Shown in pieces: positions 1 to 33,152 of a stretch of 64,000 bases of DNA; position 1 is the stretch's first letter, and every line of letters begins with the position of its first letter. The translations under genes were made by a program, and so were the position numbers. The stretch is from Luscinia megarhynchos (lineage: Eukaryota > Chordata > Aves > Passeriformes > Turdidae). The notes under the pieces were generated by a model. That model was not told the origin of the DNA and searched no databases. It saw nothing but the letters and a program-made list of their open reading frames with translations. The DNA is taken from the NCBI GenBank assembly GCA_034336665.1, contig JAPFBE010000002.1, positions 81,164,905 to 81,228,904 of the forward strand, given 5' to 3'.

Positions 1-455
1 AGCCTTTCCTATCTAGATAAAAACTGAGATTTTGGGCAGCAAGATACCTTCTTTCCACTGGATCCCAGAGGAAAACTGGACCTTTCCACATCATCCCTGG
101 ACCTTCAGAGGAAAACTGCACCTTCTACAGGAGCACTGCTTCAGCTGAACCACATCTGCCACTGCAGGAGGATGCAGCCACCATTGAATGGGACTGCTAC
201 CAACACCTTGACTGACTGACAGGGTGTCAGGTTTGATTCTGACTCTGTCAGGGTTGGGATTGCTCTTTGTAATACTGTATTTCTATTTTAATTTTCTTAG
301 TAAAGAACTGTTATTCCTAATTCCCATATCTTTCTGCCTGAGAGCCCCTTAATTTCAAAATTACAATAATAATTTGGGGGAAGGGGTTTACATTCTCCAT
401 TTCAAAGAGAAGCTTCTGCCTTTATTGGCAGACACCTGTCCTTCAAACCAGGACT
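1..455 (+). mobile_element. ERV LTR fragment, 3' part (passerine ERVL-like)
   Basis: The segment resembles the 3' two thirds of an endogenous retroviral LTR that I know as abundant in songbird genomes. Recognisable blocks are a CATCATCCCTGGACCTTCAG segment near 90, a CAGGGTGTCAGG block near 220, and AGTAAAGAACTG followed by TTATTCC near 300, where LTR polyadenylation normally falls. A CTGAGAGCCCCTTAATTTC block lies near 337. It ends near 450 in CCTTCAAACCAGGACT. The 5' end lies outside the window, so it could be a solo LTR or the right LTR of a longer element. No retroviral coding sequence follows on the right. The family name is from memory and uncertain; the repeat identity itself is fairly secure. 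Confidence 0.72.
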
Positions 456-3400
456 CTCATTATCACTCCAAGAAAATGTAATTTCCTGTTATCATCCCAC
501 AAGACACAGAGAGCACCAGTGAGGGTGGGTGTGACTGCAGCCCCTCTCTGGCTGCCCTTCCATGGCTGAGCTGTGTCACCTGCAGCCAGCACTGGGGGCC
601 TGCAGGAAATCCATCCAGCTCCTGGAGGGTTTATCCCCAGTGGAGGAGGAGCTGGCAGGCAGGGGAAGGAGACTGGTCACATTATCAGGTTCAAAGGGAC
701 TGAGTTCCTGGGGGATCAGTCTGGAATACTGCATCAGGGATGACAGTGATGGCCAGACACTGCTGCTCTTCAACAACTGACTACCTTGTTTCATGCATTT
801 GATAAAGAAAAGAGAAAAAAAAAAAGTATTGAAATTCAGAGATACAAAACCCAGATCTTTTTTAGTCTAAAGTTTTTACAGTAAAGTTTCTTTTAAAGTC
901 AACTACTAGGTTAAAACCAGCCCAGCAACTTCTTTTTCTCTTCCCTTTGTTATCAATCTCGAGGTATTAATAGGATAAAGGAGAAGGTGACTCATGAATC
1001 AGTGTGGCTCTTTACAGGTACAAAGCACAGTCTCAGGGGCTGTGAACACATCACAGACTGCATCTGGTGATCACTGCAATCCACCCTTCCCCTCCACACA
1101 GACATTTTCTGCCACCACCAAATAGCCATCCAGGCATCAATTTTAGCTTTTCATCTGACTTCCAGGAGCTTCCCTAATTAAGTGCAGTTTGACTAGAAAG
1201 CATCCTGGATCCATCCTTTACATTTCCATGGGTTTAGAACATGAGGTACTACAAAAACACTTAACAAGGGGCTTTGGAGCTTTTTTCCCCCTGCTATTAT
1301 TATGTTTATCCCACTGTAGGAAGACTGTTCACTGCACCCCAACCATTAGAACCATTTCCTTCCCCCTCCTGGCAATCCATCACCTGTTTTCCTAACCACC
1401 TCTCTCCCAAAATGCTGAGCACTGCTGGGTGGGCAGCACGCAGGCAGCTCCCTCTTGATGGCTGGAGATTGTCCTTGGCTTGAGCAGGCTGCAACTGGGA
1501 ATGTCAAGTCCAATTCTCATTTTACTTTGCAAGCTTGTTCAAAACCCTGGGCCTTGTGTGTACAGCAGGTTCCAGAGCAGGGAAGAATGGTTCCTGGTAT
1601 GTATTGTACCACTGAAACAGTCACTGAAGCAGAACCCCCCCAGCTGACCAACCCCTCAGGATAATAATTTTGAGCTCCTGCAGTAATGGAAAAGGAGAAA
1701 ATGTTGAGTCTGTGATGACATGTCCCAGCACTCACCAGGCACTGACAGTTTTTTTAGCTAAGAAAACTCCAAATCAATTAGGCACTCCCTTTAAAACTCA
1801 TATTTCTGCAGCATTTGGTATCTTCACTCCAATGATGATGTAATTTTACTGGTTCCCTAGGACCTTAATTGTGACCTAAATTTCTACTGTGGATAGCAGT
1901 ATGACCAAAACCAGATTTTCATCTCATCAGTTTTGTCAGTAACATAGGCCTGACATACACTTAACAGATAAATTCTTAGCTTAGAAAAAAAGTGGGGAAA
2001 AAGAAAAAAAGGTACAAATCTAATGGTGCTTTTGGAGGTCACATTTAACAAACCTTATCCCATTCTGCATTAAGTCCAGCCTGTTTTTCTAGGTTGCTTT
2101 CTGTCTAAAAATTCTCATGTGTCACATCCATGCGTGAGCAGCTTGTGAAACACCTCCCAGTGCTACAGCATGGCAGGTCCCACTGCATGTGCTGCTCCAA
2201 TGGTCCCAGCTCTGAGGGCTGGCTCAGAAGTTGGGTTGTGTAATCTCTTCTGTGCTTTGAGGTTGAATTTTTGCTGCCTCACTTCCCTATCTCTCTCAGC
2301 ATGTCTTCTTACTTCCTTTTGTTTTAGTCTTGCCATCAGCATTTTTTCTCACCTCACCAAAGTGCCTGTTTGCATTCTTTGGAAAATAACTATTTATCTT
2401 TCAGAATACTTAACATCACAGACTTATCTTCCCTAAAACTTAAACATAAGCTGTTTCTATAGCTCAGCTGTGCAACCTGCTGTTTGTTGGGGCTATAGCA
2501 CACAATGAATTTCAAGCATGACTAAAACAGACTGGGAAAAGATGGACAGTCTATAAAATTTGCTATGCAAATGTTGGACTTCTTTGATACTTCTGATGGG
2601 CAGCAGGAAGTAAAATCCTCTTGCCTTGGCAGGTCAAGCTGTGCTGGACTTGCAGAATGACCATGAACCTGCTTTATCTTAGAGGAGATTGCTCACTGCT
2701 GATGTTCCCTGCCTTTTGATAGACCTACACTTCTGCTGCCCTGTGACAGGGTAGGCACCTGGCTTCAGTGATTTTCTGCTCTAGTGCAAGAGCCTGTCAG
2801 CCCTCCCTGGTCTCTGCCCCCCACATGGCACGATGAGCACGGGGTGAATGGTCTGACATCACTCAGCTGCAAGCACTGAGGAGATAACCTTGAATGGAAC
2901 TGTGACACCACAACAAGAAAAACTGCCAGGTATCACACCACTCGAAGATGCTTTGCTGAAGTTCAGGGTTTTCTTTACAAAGCTTACTGGAATCTCCTTT
3001 GGTCACCCCAGGAACATCCCTCGGTCATAAAAATTCTCATTCATGAAATGCCACTTGCTGGCAATCCAGAGACAACCTCACTGACCTAGAAGGGTTCTCC
3101 AGTTTGTTTTGGCAGTAGGAGTGGAATTAGACATGCTGATGCTAAATGGCTTAGCATTAGCAGCAAAACAGCTTAAATACCCTGTCCCAGAAGGTTAAAC
3201 TGCAATGAGCCTCTTAAAAAACACTCAGTGCAATGGGCAAGCACTTGGCTCTGTGGCACAAGACTGGGAATTAGCCTTCCTCTCACCCCCTTGTGTGGCT
3301 GTACAGCAGCAGACAGCATCAGCATCAGAGGAAAACTTTTCCAAGTGTTACTTTTGAAACATAAAGAAATAAAATTATCAAATTTAGATGTAAAAAAACC

Positions 3401-6400
3401 CAAGAAACCCTAATGGACTTAAAATTGACAATAATCTAAGAATAAGGATATTCTACCTTGATTTATACTTATGCAATTATTTCCTCTTTAAGGAACCTAA
3501 AGAATTCAGCAGCAAGGACTTGGCTTTGCAAATTTACAGACTGACAAGCTGCTGTGTTTGTCCTACAGGTCACCTGAACTCCAGCCTGCCTGGGATGGTC
3601 TCTGGGATGGCAGCTCAGGTGTATGACACTCAGATTTTGAGTGTCACACTCATCTGCAGCTAATGCCACTGCCAGTGGATGCTTCCAATACACAGATGCC
3701 ACTTCACTCACCAAAATATGTTGATTCCTGGGGAAAGGCTCCAACTTTAAAGCACTACTGTACAGTTTATACAAGGGACCAGGATTAAAAGCAAGGAGAA
3801 GAAAACAAATAAATAAATCATAAAATCATAATCATAAAACAAACATAAAGGAGTAATTTCTCCCACTCAAACCAATGTTTCCTGCCAGGCAAGAAATGTT
3901 TTGTCAACAAAAATAATTTGCTAAGCTGCTTCAGAGAAGCACATCTGTAGTAAGAAAGAAACCACCATAAAAACACACCCTAAGAAAGAACAAAACAAAA
4001 AAAAAGGTAGTTGTGGTTGAAAATACTATTTTCCAATCCCTTTTCAAGACAAGCCTCAGACATGTAATCCAGGGCATGACATATTTGAAGTTCTGTCCTT
4101 GAAACCTTTTCTTTTGCCTCTTCTTCCCAGTCAGGAGTCACATAAGGTAATGGGTCTGCAATTAATTACAGCATTCCAGATCTGCATCAAGCAGCTGAGT
4201 TGGGGGGACCCTGTTTCAGCTTCCCTCAAGGCTACATTCAGCCCCTACAGCCTGGTAACATCCGGAGGCCTTGCCAGGAGGGCAACACAAACATCAGAGC
4301 AACGATCTTAAAAGGTTTCTGGAAAAAAAATTAAAAAAAAAGAAATTCTAGCAGAAAGTTCTCCAAAGATATCTAAAACTGCTTTGTTTGCTACAGGAAC
4401 CTTGGATGTTCCAGGAATGTGGGTTCCTGACAGCCAAGCAAAACTGCATGGCTTGCTGAGTGAACCTCCAAAGCCCTTAGGATCTCCTACTTTCAAGCCA
4501 TAATTGCTGCTGTGTTTTGCCTGGGACCAGAATCTGAAGTTGTCATTTTCTCCCTACTTCTAAAAAATCAATTTGGCACGTGGCATGATTGACCTGGCCC
4601 TACCCTGTACTCCACTGCTAATAACTCCAGCCCACTGGAAAAGCAGCAGGTGCATCCCTCACCTCAGTGGGGGAGATGAGGGATGCCCAGTTAGAGCCTC
4701 ACCCCGGGATGCAGGAGCCCTCCCACTCCAGCCACTGCTGATGGGATGGTTTGTGCCCCTCCTGTCCCTGCTCATCTGTGAAGCAAATCCACACCTCCAG
4801 GATCGTTTGTTCTGTTTCAAGCACATGGGCAAAGATGGAAGTGCTTTGCATCTACTGAAGCTACAGCTCAGCCTCTCTGAGCAGAGAAGGTAACTTGACT
4901 CCCAACTCCAAGAACTGGTGATAATGTGAAGTGCTGACTCCAGGAAAATCACACCAACCCTGAGTCTAAACCAGGAGAGCTGCCTCAGCTTTTCTGCTTT
5001 CAGCTGGAAATGGAATTGCACAGGACAGAAAATCTTCAGAGCACTTTTCTGTCCTCATCTCTCAAAAGCAGAGTTTGGAGACAGCAGAGCACAATGTAAA
5101 CAACACTGAATTGAGCCTAATTATCTGGGTTCATATTGAAGTTGTCTTATCATGAATATTTCTGATTTTTTCAAAGATCAAAGAGTTGTTATACCTCTTA
5201 GCACTTAGTAGGTCTAAAAATGTTTTTTGTTGTTATTTCAAACCCAGCTACAAGAGGATAGAAAAAAAAAAAGGAGAAAAATCCTTAGGACAAATGATTT
5301 TGTAACAGAAGAATAAACAAACAAAGCAACATTTACTGCAGAACTTATAACCCCAAGAGTTGAAAAGCACTCATCACAACCAGCAGCTCCTACTACTACA
5401 GCTAACAGGCAATGCCAGTTTTTCAAAAGGTTGGGTAGGCAAAAAATTATTTTCAGTGAAATCCACAGGATTAATGCAAGGTCTCTGAATGGAGCTCAAA
5501 GGTAACAGTGATTGTTCAGAACAGTTCTCACACGAGTTTTAAAGCCATACCAGCAGCAAACAAATTCCCCTGTTTAAAGGGTATTTTGAGTAACCATTTC
5601 CAGAAAGGTTCCATGCAGAGAGTCTATCCCTCCTGGTATTGCCTGTTCAAGCTGTGGCACCCATCCCTCGTTGCAGCCCTGTGCAGATGCCAAAGGAGTG
5701 TGTGGGGTCAGTCCTGCACTCAGCAATGAGCATGAGGCTCACAGAAGCATTTTCTGCTCAGCAAAGCAGGAGGCAGCACTGATACACTTCAGGGGCTTTG
5801 TATTTTGTGCTTAAAGGCACAAGAGTAAAATATTTCTTCTGCTGTGTTCCACTCTCATGATTGTATGTGCTTCCTAATTTTCATGAATACCTTGATTTCT
5901 CCAGGCATGTGGAATTACTTCACCGAATCCTATTACCCAAAACTTTTTTACAGTAATGGAAGCAGGCAATATCTTCACTAAGTGTCTCTAAGACAGAACT
6001 CACATATGCTACAGAGCTCTGGTCCTTTCCAAAGTTGATCACATACCCCCACTGGAATTTTTATAGTCATGGTCTGTCAACTTGCCTTGCTCCCAGACTG
6101 GACTGTAGCCCTTTGTTTTGTAAATGTATTTGATTACTACTTTTTCCTTTTGACAAGTGCTTTTCACGTATTAAAGAAGTCATTGTTACTTTTTCACTGG
6201 TGACAGATGCACCAAGCTCTCCTCAGAAAGCCTTGTTAACCTCTGCTCTCCATACACTTCCCTTTCCCCTGTTCTTAATCAGATTCTAATTGCTATTACA
6301 TACTGTAACAGATTGTCCCCTCCCAATTCTAGGAATGGTGACAATGTCCCCGACTACTTTTATAAAAGTGTAAAATTATACCAACATCTTTTCTACCAAT

Positions 6401-7376
6401 CTCAATCCTTAAATACCAAAATAAATGGCTCAGATGCTCCTGAAAAAGGAAAATCATGATCCAAATGCAACGATGTCAACTTTTTTTTTAAAAAAATACA
6501 ATACCTAATTTGTAAAAGCAAGATCTGTAACTTGCTAAAGTAAATTCTATGTGCAAACAGGTAAGGTCACTGAGTTCAGTCAGGTGGTTCAACTGAATCA
6601 AGATTAACCTGGTAACTTTTCATTCCAGTGAAGAGTATGTAAAACTAGAAAATACTCACACTGTGCTTACAGGTGCAGCTCAATCAAGAAAAAGCCACTC
6701 AAGCTTCCCTCATGTTGACTACATAAGTATAACATTAATATTTTAATACAACTCAATTACTTTCCAAAATCCTTGGCACTCAACAGGGATGTGACACTGT
6801 TTGAAAATCAGTCTCAATTTCCCTGTAACTATTCCAGTTTCACAACAAGAATCCACAAATGCTGTAGTTACCATGGTGGGCACTCCCTGGGGACGGGGAA
6901 TGCAGGAGCATCACTGCTGCATCACTCTGGGCTTTTCCACAAACTGAGCTGTTCTGTCTGAATCCTCTGGGCAATAGAGGCCCCTGCTCAGCTCTCCTTT
7001 AAAGACTCAACAGTAGCACGTGATGGTTTTCCACATAAATGTAACTATTCCAAAAGGCCAGCTCTTTAAGAAGTTTTTATGGCTTTGGCTGTAAGTCTAG
7101 GGACCATCTATGGTAAGGTATCTCCAGAGTTCCAGTCAGAAACAGTCAGAAAACTCAGGCACCTAAAAGTTGTAAACTAATTAATTAGATAGAGCAATCT
7201 TAACATCAGGTATGGGGTATTCAATCTCAACTTTCCTAAAATTAACTAAATTATTAAATGCGTATTAAAATTTTCCATAATAGAAATACACTTTCATATT
7301 GAACTTCTGTATAGTATTGCCATTCCTCTAAAAGATATGGGAAGACAGATGACATGAAATCTACACCAAAGGTAGT
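456..7376. other. Unannotated region downstream of YWHAZ
   Basis: This is AT-rich, non-coding-looking sequence between the LTR and the YWHAZ poly(A) site. Open frames are all about 120 codons or shorter, lack recognisable domains, and often overlap on opposite strands. I saw no splice-bounded homology, tRNA or obvious repeat tail. A minus-strand ATTAAA (6742-6747) could be a distal YWHAZ poly(A) signal, which would extend the 3' UTR into the right part of this stretch, but nothing else supports that. Confidence 0.5.
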
Positions 7377-7398
7377 TGAAAAGTCCATTCATAAAACT

Positions 7399-7404
7399 TT
7401 TATT
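7399..7404 (-). terminator. YWHAZ: YWHAZ poly(A) signal AATAAA
   Basis: A canonical AATAAA lies on the minus strand. It is followed 22 nt downstream by a CA dinucleotide suited to cleavage, then by the GU-rich element TTTGGTGTAG at 7370-7361. Together these make a complete cleavage and polyadenylation site about 965 nt after the stop codon. Another AATAAA on this strand (7927-7932) lies only about 440 nt after the stop and lacks an obvious GU-rich partner. Confidence 0.72.
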
Positions 7405-7686
7405 CCACTTACATCAACTTAATACACATGTTCTGAACAGTTATGCTTGGATTGTTCATGAAAATTTCATAAGACATTAAACAAAGCTAGCCATCATCTC
7501 AAGTTATTTCCCTGTTAACTATTTTTACAGCACATGCATGTTAGGCAAGTATCAAAAAAAAAAATCACAAAAGCAAAAAACCTAAAAAAGTTAAATACAT
7601 GGGTTTTTGTTTTACTGCTGTGCTCGATATACAGTGTCATTATGAATATCAAGCAATTCATTTTTTACTGCATCTTTACTTGTACA

Positions 7687-7693
7687 TTTGTTC
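7687..7693 (-). promoter_or_regulatory. Candidate miR-375 seed site in YWHAZ 3' UTR
   Basis: The mRNA-sense strand reads GAACAAA, a 7mer-A1 match to miR-375 (seed nucleotides 2-7 plus A opposite position 1). YWHAZ is a reported miR-375 target in mammals. The motif is short enough to occur by chance, so function is inferred from that precedent. Confidence 0.5.
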
Positions 7694-7783
7694 TTAGGTT
7701 GCTTAAACCATTTAAATACAAATAAAATGTGTAGCAAAAATAATGAAAGCAACAGCAGGTAACTTTACAAATAATGGAATGTG

Positions 7784-7790
7784 AACCGTT
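7784..7790 (-). promoter_or_regulatory. Candidate miR-451 seed site in YWHAZ 3' UTR
   Basis: The mRNA-sense strand reads AACGGTT, a 7mer-m8 match to miR-451 nucleotides 2-8. The site contains a CpG and is therefore rare by chance in this AT-rich UTR. Repression of 14-3-3 zeta by miR-451 is an established erythroid regulatory link in mammals, so presence of the site here suggests the link also exists in birds. Alignment to other YWHAZ 3' UTRs would settle whether it is the orthologous site. Confidence 0.62.
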
Positions 7791-8275
7791 TCTCTGTCCT
7801 TCTCTAGAGAAAGCTGACTGGGTTGTCTTAAGGAACACTTCAGCTGCAATCAAAGATGTACACTTGATTGGAATATTCCACAGATGTCACATGCTCACCT
7901 GACATGCAACATCTATGGGACATCAGTTTATTGGCAGCCATGTGTGCTCCTGCTTGGATATTCAGACTGACTACACCTGTGGCTGCAACATTGATTATCC
8001 CTTTTTTCCATCGTGACAGACCAATATGCAAGCAGTCATCTTTGCCTGACATAGAAAGCTGTTTTAACACTGGCCTTGTGGGAAGCCACAATGTACCAAA
8101 AGTACTATGCCAAACATGTAAAACTTGTATAAAAATTTCACAACCCTATATTGGCCACCTCAGATGAAAACAGATAAATTCCCCAAATGTTAACTGGCTC
8201 TATTCCCCTAATATTAAACAAAACCACATGGGAAATATAGAAATCCAAATAGAAGTAACATAAACCTGTCAAATC

Positions 8276-8282
8276 GTAAACA
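8276..8282 (-). promoter_or_regulatory. Candidate miR-30 family seed site in YWHAZ 3' UTR
   Basis: The mRNA-sense strand reads TGTTTAC, a 7mer-m8 match to the miR-30 family, about 85 nt after the stop codon. Sites close to the stop codon tend to be effective, and miR-30 regulation of YWHAZ has been reported. Functionality here is inference. Confidence 0.45.
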
Positions 8283-8365
8283 AAAACTATTTGTGGGACA
8301 GCATGGATGACAAATGGTCTACTGTTTAAATTTCAGAATGAGGCAGATGGAAGTTGGAAGGCTGG

Positions 8366-30772
<22,407 letters not shown>

Positions 30773-31970
30773 TTAACTTCATAGGCAGAGCAACCTGTAT
30801 TCTCTATTGGAACTGTAAGAGCTACAAATGAAATCCAGAACACAAGGCATACTAGCAGCACTGGATGCTCAAACACATGCACACATGGAGTAGAGAGTTA
30901 AATCCACTGGTTCCTCCTGAAAAACTGTAAACTTTTAAAAGTATGTTTTTTAATAAACACAAACAAAAGCATTCAAAGCCAAACTGAAACCAAATCATTT
31001 CTATCTTATGCACAAAAATGATCTAATTCTTTGCCACCACTCTTTCAAAAGACTACATTACGAGTGCAGCAAAATTGACAAAGAAAATATGCAATAGTAG
31101 GCTTTCCACCAAATAAAGGCTTGGCAAACAATACCAAGCAGCATTCTGGGTCTTAACAGAATCATATAGTTACACGCAGAGGTACTTCACATGAACATCT
31201 TCAAATCAAATCCCATACTGGACATCAAAAAGTCAGAATGCAACAAATATCTAAATTGCATGTTGTACACCTTCCCACAACTCTAACTCCCTTTCCCAAA
31301 ATGGGAATCCCCATCATGGGATGGTCTGTGTCAGGTATTGCTGCTCTGCCCGGGAGGCTGTGCTTTCAGAGACAAAAGAAAATTTTACTACTTAAGAAAA
31401 TTACTTCAACATCAGCATTTCGGATAGCACAACTTGGCTGAAAAGCTTCATAATCTGTTTTATGAGCACTTAAAAAAAATTTAAAACCAAACTCTGCTGA
31501 ACAGGGGTATTGAGAAATTTCTTTCGGTACAGGAAGAAAAAACATTTGCCCCCCACCACCCCTTTTTCCGTGGATCCTAACTTAATCATTTGGAGGAACT
31601 GGTAAGTGCTTCGAGGACACATTATCCTTTGAAGTTTAACTAGATTATTAAAGCGTGAACCGGTTTTGGTCATGAGTGCTTTATATATTTCTGTATGATC
31701 CACACACCCCAACCAAGCATCTTCATTTTTAACCACTAAGACTTTTGCCATTTTATGTGACGGTAGGAGAAACAATGGCAGGGCTACGTTCCGTCTTTGG
31801 GAATAAATGCAGCACATTTTAACATTCCAGGCGGCTGCAAGTTTTGCTAGCTCCATCTCCCGACGTGGGCACAAACCCGGGTTTGCCGTAACGCGCCTCG
31901 CAGAGCTCGCCGCACCGCGCGGCGGGGTTAAGGAGCCATTTTAAAGCCAGCGCTCGGCGATGTTATTTAC

Positions 31971-32257
31971 CGCTCGGCGTGACCGGGGCGAGCGCGGTCA
32001 CAGCGCCGGGCCCGCCGCCGGTCCCCGGGCCCCGCGGGCAGCGCCCCGGGCGGCAGCACCCCCGGCGGGCCGCCCGCCGCCCCCGCGGGCTGGGCGCTGC
32101 CGCGGCTCCGGCACGGCGAGCGCGGTGACAGCAGAAAATGGAGCGGCCCGGGGGCGGGCGGAGCGGAGGGCGGGGCGGGCGGGCGGCCCCGGGGCGCTGC
32201 GGCCGCCCCTCCCTCACCCTCCCCCTCCGCCCCGCGCCGCGCCCGCCGCGGGGACAC
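31971..32257 (-). other. YWHAZ: Possible alternative YWHAZ first exon, proximal donor
   Basis: On the minus strand GAGCG|GTAAATAAC gives an acceptable 5' splice site with its last exon base at 31971. This would create the first exon nearest to the coding sequence. The 5' limit given is arbitrary because no initiation signal fixes it. It could instead be unused intronic sequence. Confidence 0.3.
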
Positions 32258-32490
32258 CGAGCGCCGCGCCCGCCGCCTTTGTCACGGCGGGTGGGCGCCG
32301 GAGCCCGGCCCGCCCCGAGCCCGCGCCCCTCCGCCCAGCGCCCCCGCGAGAGGATGCCGCGTCCCCGCCCCGGAATAGGGAAAGCCCGCGGGCCCAGCCC
32401 CGGGGCATTCGGCGCGGGGGAGGGGGAGCGGCGGAGGAGGAGCCCCCGCCGGTCCCGGGGGAGCCGCCGCTCTCGCCCGGACCCTCGGCC

Positions 32491-32527
32491 GGGGCGGGGA
32501 GGATGGGCGGGGGCGGGGGGGCCTGGG
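32491..32527 (+). other. G-quadruplex-forming G-tract cluster
   Basis: Runs of G (GGGG, GGGG, GGG, GGGGG and GGGGGGG) are separated by one to five bases, which satisfies the standard four-tract quadruplex pattern. The G-rich strand is the template strand for YWHAZ. It lies between the two upstream first-exon donors and the proximal one. Formation in cells is not shown by sequence alone. Confidence 0.55.
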
Positions 32528-32724
32528 CGGCGAGAGGGGCGCCGGGGGGGCCTGGGCGGAGGGAGGGAAGCGAGCGCGGCCGAGGGGCGGCCGCCACCGC
32601 GGCTCTTCCGCGCCCGGGCAGCGCTCCCGGCGGGAGACCACACCCGGCAGCGCCCGCCGCCCGCGCCCCGGCCCCCGCCCGCGGGGGCGGCGCTCCCCTC
32701 CTGCGCCCGCGGGGTCGCCCTCAC

Positions 32725-32860
32725 CTGCCGCCCCCTCCGCCGCCGCTTCCCCCTTTTTCCCCCCGATCCCCGGCGGAGAAGGGCCCCCCCGCCGCCCCGC
32801 GCGGCGGCCCCCGCGCCCCGCTCCCTCCCCGCGGAGCCGCCTCGGGGGGAGCGGGGCGGG
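32725..32860 (-). other. YWHAZ: Possible alternative YWHAZ first exon, middle donor
   Basis: The minus strand reads GGCAG|GTGAGGGCG, a strong 5' splice site with last exon base 32725. The upstream limit is not determined and the end given is a guess within the CpG island. Only the donor supports this entry. Confidence 0.35.
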
Positions 32861-32945
32861 CTGGGCGCTGTCCCCCGGCCGCCCCGCTCAGCGCCCCCGA
32901 CCCGCGGCGCGCCGGGGGGCCGGTCGCGGGCGGCGGCCCCGTTAC

Positions 32946-33060
32946 CTGTGCGCGGCGGGCGGGCGGGCGGGCGCGGGTGCGTCGGTGCGGGCGGGCGGCC
33001 GGCGCGGACTGTGCGGCTCTGGCGCTCGCGGCGCTGCAGCCTCGCTCCCTCCCTCCCTCT
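32946..33060 (-). other. YWHAZ: Probable YWHAZ untranslated first exon, distal donor
   Basis: The minus strand reads CACAG|GTAACGGG, a good 5' splice site. It lies downstream of the CCAAT/CRE cluster at 33088-33152 at a distance typical of a core promoter, making it the best candidate for the main first exon. The 5' end at about 33060 is inferred from that spacing, not from an initiation motif. Confidence 0.5.
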
Positions 33061-33087
33061 CCCGGCGCCGCGCACGGGGCGTCTCCG

Positions 33088-33092
33088 CCAAT
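33088..33092 (+). promoter_or_regulatory. CCAAT box (NF-Y type)
   Basis: GCCAATCA on the plus strand reads TGATTGGC in the YWHAZ direction, an inverted CCAAT box in the context NF-Y prefers. It lies about 140 bp upstream of the distal first-exon donor, consistent with a position 30 to 100 bp from initiation. Confidence 0.62.
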
Positions 33093-33127
33093 CAACGCGC
33101 CGCTCCTCGCGGGCCGCGCGCCGCCCG

Positions 33128-33135
33128 TGACGTCA
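33128..33135. promoter_or_regulatory. Full palindromic CRE (TGACGTCA)
   Basis: A perfect 8-bp cAMP response element, the high-affinity site for CREB/ATF dimers, lies 35 bp upstream (in the YWHAZ sense) of the CCAAT box. Full CREs near CpG-island start sites are commonly functional, so CREB/ATF input to YWHAZ is a reasonable inference. Confidence 0.7.
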
Positions 33136-33140
33136 AGCGG

Positions 33141-33152
33141 CGCCATGGCAAC
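33141..33152 (-). promoter_or_regulatory. RFX/X-box-like element
   Basis: The minus strand reads GTTGCCATGGCG. This matches the 5' half and core of the RFX palindrome GTTNCCATGGNAAC, with a degenerate second half. It lies 5 bp from the CRE. It might equally be a chance match within a GC-rich island. Confidence 0.45.

Larger units (their letters stand above)
7377..8365 (-). other. YWHAZ: YWHAZ 3' untranslated region
   Basis: This is the transcribed segment after the YWHAZ stop codon (8366-8368), continuing to the predicted cleavage site. It is AT-rich, about 990 nt long, and has several AUUUA-type patches in the mRNA sense. It contains seed matches for miR-30 (8276-8282), miR-451 (7784-7790) and miR-375 (7687-7693), all microRNAs reported to repress YWHAZ in other vertebrates. 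The end is inferred from an AATAAA hexamer, a CA cleavage dinucleotide 22 nt later (7378-7377) and a GU-rich block just beyond (7370-7361). A longer form using a distal signal is possible. Confidence 0.75.

Noticed and set aside
33128..33152. Classification of the promoter cluster as an MHC class II SXY module
   Set aside because: The RFX-like site is imperfect, its gap to the CRE is 5 bp, and CRE to CCAAT is 35 bp, all off the strict class II spacing.
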